Positions 21,154 to 23,481 of a DNA stretch of 23,481 bases are shown in pieces (position 1 is the first letter of the stretch; every line of letters begins with the position of its first letter). Position numbers and translations under genes: made by a program. The stretch comes from a virus. The notes below the pieces were generated by a model. That model had not been told where the DNA came from and ran no database searches. It saw only the letters and a list, made by a program, of their open reading frames with translations. Location of the stretch: the IMG/VR virus record IMGVR_UViG_3300020183_005431, positions 1 to 23,481 of that record; one strand, written 5' to 3'.

Positions 21154-21156
21154 ATA
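21149..21156 (+). promoter_or_regulatory. Late-promoter-like GATAAATA before the deformylase gene
   Basis: GATAAATA overlaps the dnaJ stop codon and ends five bases before the ATG at 21162. It differs from TATAAATA at the first base. As at 11003, the short distance would give a leaderless message; no ribosome binding site is seen before this ATG. It could also be chance around a TAA stop. Confidence 0.3.
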
Positions 21157-21161
21157 TTCCA

Positions 21162-21608
21162 ATGAAACTCACCAAACGGGTGCTCTACAAACGGGCCAAA
21201 CCGGCAGAGTTCCTTTATCCCGAACAAAATCGCCTGTTGGCCCAGGACTTGCGCAGATTCATGATCAATGAAAACGGTATAGGTCTCGCAGCGCCACAGA
21301 TCGGTGTCAGCCGGAGAGTTTTCGTGATGGAAATAAAGGGCTGGCAACGGGCCTGTTTCAATCCCGTTATCATGATGACTTCTGTCGAATCTGTGGATTT
21401 TGATGAAGGATGCTTGAGTTTTCCCGGAGAACACTGTATAATAAAACGTCCCGAGTGGGTAGATGTAAGGTATCAAGACCATTGGGGACACTGGCACGCA
21501 GAAAGATTTTCCGGTCTATTGGCTAGGTGTTTCCAACACGAACTGGATCATCTGGATGGCATAACGATGTGGGAAAGACACAAGGAACAAAATGCAGAAC
21601 AACCCTGA
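21162..21608 (+). CDS. def: Peptide deformylase
   Basis: A 148-residue protein with all three deformylase motifs: GIGLAAPQIG (39-48), EGCLSFP (82-88, metal ligand C84) and QHELDHLDG (125-133, ligands H126 and H130, catalytic E127). It removes the N-formyl group from new proteins. Phage deformylases, known from cyanophages and other marine phages, are typically shorter than bacterial ones because the C-terminal helix is reduced; this one is also short (E. coli Def has 169 residues). Located between dnaJ and a Clp ATPase, it fits a protein-maturation module. It overlaps the Clp gene by 17 bases. Confidence 0.94.
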   Translation: MKLTKRVLYKRAKPAEFLYPEQNRLLAQDLRRFMINENGIGLAAPQIGVSRRVFVMEIKGWQRACFNPVIMMTSVESVDFDEGCLSFPGEHCIIKRPEWVDVRYQDHWGHWHAERFSGLLARCFQHELDHLDGITMWERHKEQNAEQP

Positions 21609-23481
21609 AATTGAATATCTGGTAGAACAGTCCGCGGCCTTGGCCCGCCGACGCAACCATGCTTATGTGCTCACAGAACATCTCTTGGCCGCCATGATCG
21701 CTCATGCACCTTTCCGGCGAGTGTTGGAGAAGTTTGGGGTAGATGTGCTGGCCATGGAGCAGGACGTTGATCACTATCTTGACAACATGGTCACACTGGT
21801 CACATCTGATGCCGATGCGCAACCTCGCAAAACCAATGGTCTGGAACGGGTGTTCAATCGCGCGCTCACGCAGGTGTTGTTCACGGGACGCAGGAACATA
21901 ACCACTGCGGATCTATATCTGGCCATCATGGCCGAGACCAACAGCCATGCCCATTACTTCCTGATAAAGTACGGTGTGAACAAACAGGAATTCGTGAAAT
22001 TCTGGGAACAGCACTACAATCACGGCGATGTGAAAATCACTGATCAGCAGGCTACCGAGATCCTGGAGGAGCACTGCATCAATCTCACAGAACTGGCCAG
22101 GCAGGATAGATTGGAACCCGTTATCGGTCGTGATACCGAGCTGGACGAGATGATCACGGTGCTGGCGCGCAGATTCAAGGCCAACGTGCTCATGGTGGGT
22201 GATCCAGGTGTGGGCAAGACCGCCATTATCGAAGGTCTGGCCCAGAGGATGTGTCGCGACGAAGTGCCGGCTTTCCTGCGAGGTCATGAAGTATGGAGCC
22301 TGGAGATCGGGAGCTTGTTGGCCGGCAGCAAGTATCGAGGTGAGTTTGAAGAAAAACTCAAGCAGGTCATCCAGGCCTTGGAAAGCAAGAAAAAATGTGT
22401 GCTGTTTATTGACGAAGCACATACCATGCGTGGCGCGGGAGCGTCCGGCAACAGCACCATGGATTTCGCCAATATGATCAAACCCGCGATCACCAAAGGC
22501 CTGCTCAAGGTCGTGGCCTCTACCACATGGGAAGAATTCTACGAAAGTTTTGAGAAAGATCGTGCCCTGATGAGACGATTCCACAGACTCAGCATCGATG
22601 AACCCACACGAGGAGCCACTGAACAGATCTTGATCGGTCTTAGCCCGAGACTAGAACGATTCCATGACGTCATGATCGATACTGAAGCCATAGTCACCGC
22701 CATAGATCTCAGCGATCGCTACATCCATGACAAAAAGAATCCCGACAAGAGCATAGACCTCTTGGACGCGGCCTGCGCCAGGGAGAGAGTAAAGGATGCC
22801 GGCACGCTCACTGTCACGCGAGATCTGATCATGGCGCAGGTATCTCGCGTGGCCGGAGTGCCCATGGATCGCCTGCAGAACGAGCAGAGCCAGAAGATCA
22901 CCGAACTAGAGCAAAACATCAAGCAGGCCCTGTATGGACAAGATGAGGCCGTGGATTCAGTGTTGGATCGCGTGTACGTGAACTTCGCAGGCATAGGCCA
23001 TAGCACCAGGCCCATGGCCAGTTTCCTTTTCATAGGACCCACGGGCACGGGCAAGACCGAGCTGGCCCGATTGCTGAGCCGGCACCTTGACATGAAGCTG
23101 TTGAAATACGACATGAGCGAATACCAAGAACGACATTCAGTAAGCAGCCTGATAGGAGCACCTCCGGGTTATGTAGGCTATGAAGATGGCAATCTCGGCG
23201 GTGGCAAGCTGATATCAGACCTGTCAAAGAATCCCTTCGCTGTCGTGCTGTTCGACGAGATCGAGAAAGCGCACCCCGATGTAACCAATATCCTGCTGCA
23301 GATGCTGGACGAAGGACATGTAACAGGATCCAACGGAAAACGTGTAGATTGTAAAAACACCATCGTGATCATGACATCAAATCTCGGGGCCCGAGACAAC
23401 GAAAACAACAACATAGGTTTCAGCCAGGATCTAGAGCGCACGGGATCAGAAGATCGTGCTGTGCGAGATTTTTTCAAACCT
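21592..23481 (+). CDS. ClpA/ClpB-family AAA+ ATPase, 5' part
   Basis: 630 codons are in the window and the frame is open at the right edge. The N-terminal helical repeat domain (NPEIEYLVEQSAALARRRNH onward, with TEHLLAAMI) is ClpA-like. The first AAA+ module has Walker A GDPGVGKT (203-210) and Walker B CVLFIDEAH; the second has Walker A GPTGTGKT (482-489) and AVVLFDEIEKAHPDV. GAPPGYVGYEDG is the Clp pore-loop region. The middle domain of ClpB appears absent, so it is closer to ClpA; the ClpP-binding loop (IGF/IGL) would be beyond the window and cannot be checked. It would unfold proteins for ClpP or remodel complexes. AAGGA lies before the ATG, which is inside the deformylase gene. Confidence 0.92.
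   Translation, partial: MQNNPEIEYLVEQSAALARRRNHAYVLTEHLLAAMIAHAPFRRVLEKFGVDVLAMEQDVDHYLDNMVTLVTSDADAQPRKTNGLERVFNRALTQVLFTGRRNITTADLYLAIMAETNSHAHYFLIKYGVNKQEFVKFWEQHYNHGDVKITDQQATEILEEHCINLTELARQDRLEPVIGRDTELDEMITVLARRFKANVLMVGDPGVGKTAIIEGLAQRMCRDEVPAFLRGHEVWSLEIGSLLAGSKYRGEFEEKLKQVIQALESKKKCVLFIDEAHTMRGAGASGNSTMDFANMIKPAITKGLLKVVASTTWEEFYESFEKDRALMRRFHRLSIDEPTRGATEQILIGLSPRLERFHDVMIDTEAIVTAIDLSDRYIHDKKNPDKSIDLLDAACARERVKDAGTLTVTRDLIMAQVSRVAGVPMDRLQNEQSQKITELEQNIKQALYGQDEAVDSVLDRVYVNFAGIGHSTRPMASFLFIGPTGTGKTELARLLSRHLDMKLLKYDMSEYQERHSVSSLIGAPPGYVGYEDGNLGGGKLISDLSKNPFAVVLFDEIEKAHPDVTNILLQMLDEGHVTGSNGKRVDCKNTIVIMTSNLGARDNENNNIGFSQDLERTGSEDRAVRDFFKP

Noticed and set aside
20215-21162. A 315-codon open frame on the minus strand opposite dnaJ
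   Set aside because: It mirrors the dnaJ coding frame, has no recognisable domain, no ribosome binding site, and dnaJ itself has clear J-domain motifs.
21913-22584. A 223-codon minus-strand open frame
   Set aside because: It is entirely antisense to the Clp ATPase, whose Walker motifs fix the true frame.
1-23481. Prophage or bacterial chromosome instead of a free phage
   Set aside because: No integrase, attachment site, or bacterial housekeeping gene was seen, and late-promoter boxes and phage genes run through the whole window; the TctA/TctC pair alone is not enough to argue for a chromosome.

Overview
The window looks like part of the genome of a lytic, T4-like (myovirus) phage of an aquatic Gram-negative bacterium. 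The grounds are a T4 gp44-type clamp loader, PhoH, a phage GroES-like co-chaperonin, a run of tail-fibre/virion proteins, several small proteins of the kind conserved in marine T4-like phages, and TATAAATA-type late-promoter boxes in front of many genes. Signal-peptide and lipobox proteins in the lysis and transport genes imply a host with a periplasm and outer membrane. Coding density is very high: most genes overlap or touch (ATGA, GTGA, TTGA and TAGTG junctions), no gap exceeds 300 bases, and I see no tRNA, rRNA, CRISPR array or insertion sequence. Family assignments are recognition by eye; no search was run.

Layout: (1) 1-4834, late virion genes: the 3' end of an A-type Fe-S carrier, then four tail-fibre/virion proteins, three of which open with a related N-terminal motif, closed by a rho-independent terminator. 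(2) 4835-6178, two conserved unknowns and a stand-alone piece of a DnaE-like polymerase. (3) 6205-10116, a run of overlapping or closely spaced genes: conserved protein, GroES-like co-chaperonin, conserved protein, gp44-like clamp loader, AT-rich radical SAM enzyme, small conserved protein, HAD-like phosphatase. PhoH converges on it from the minus strand (10107-10874). (4) 11014-12814, two overlapping conserved unknowns and an AT-rich SGNH-like hydrolase, with a minus-strand methyltransferase (12786-13382) overlapping plus-strand genes at both ends. (5) 13311-17352, a tightly linked unit: small membrane protein, sulfotransferase-like protein, TctA-like transporter, TctC-like periplasmic binding protein, 2OG-Fe(II) oxygenase. 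A kinase gene cut off just after its P-loop follows. (6) 17438-18745, a lysis cassette behind a perfect TATAAATA: M15 peptidase, Rz-like spanin, overlapping Rz1-like lipoprotein. (7) 18729-20352, an amidinotransferase-like enzyme and a second nucleotide/PAPS-loop-like protein. (8) 20383-end, a protein-quality-control run: DnaJ, peptide deformylase, ClpA/ClpB-type AAA+ ATPase (open at the window end).

How it may work together: the late boxes would drive virion, chaperonin, PhoH and lysis genes, while DnaJ has its own sigma70-like extended -10 promoter. The most unusual content is the TctA/TctC pair next to a 2OG oxygenase, which suggests the phage alters carboxylate uptake in the infected cell (inference). 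GC content varies sharply: sampled lines are near 65% in the fibre gene but about 33-35% in the radical SAM and SGNH genes, which suggests separate acquisitions. GATC is strongly over-represented in the stretches I counted.
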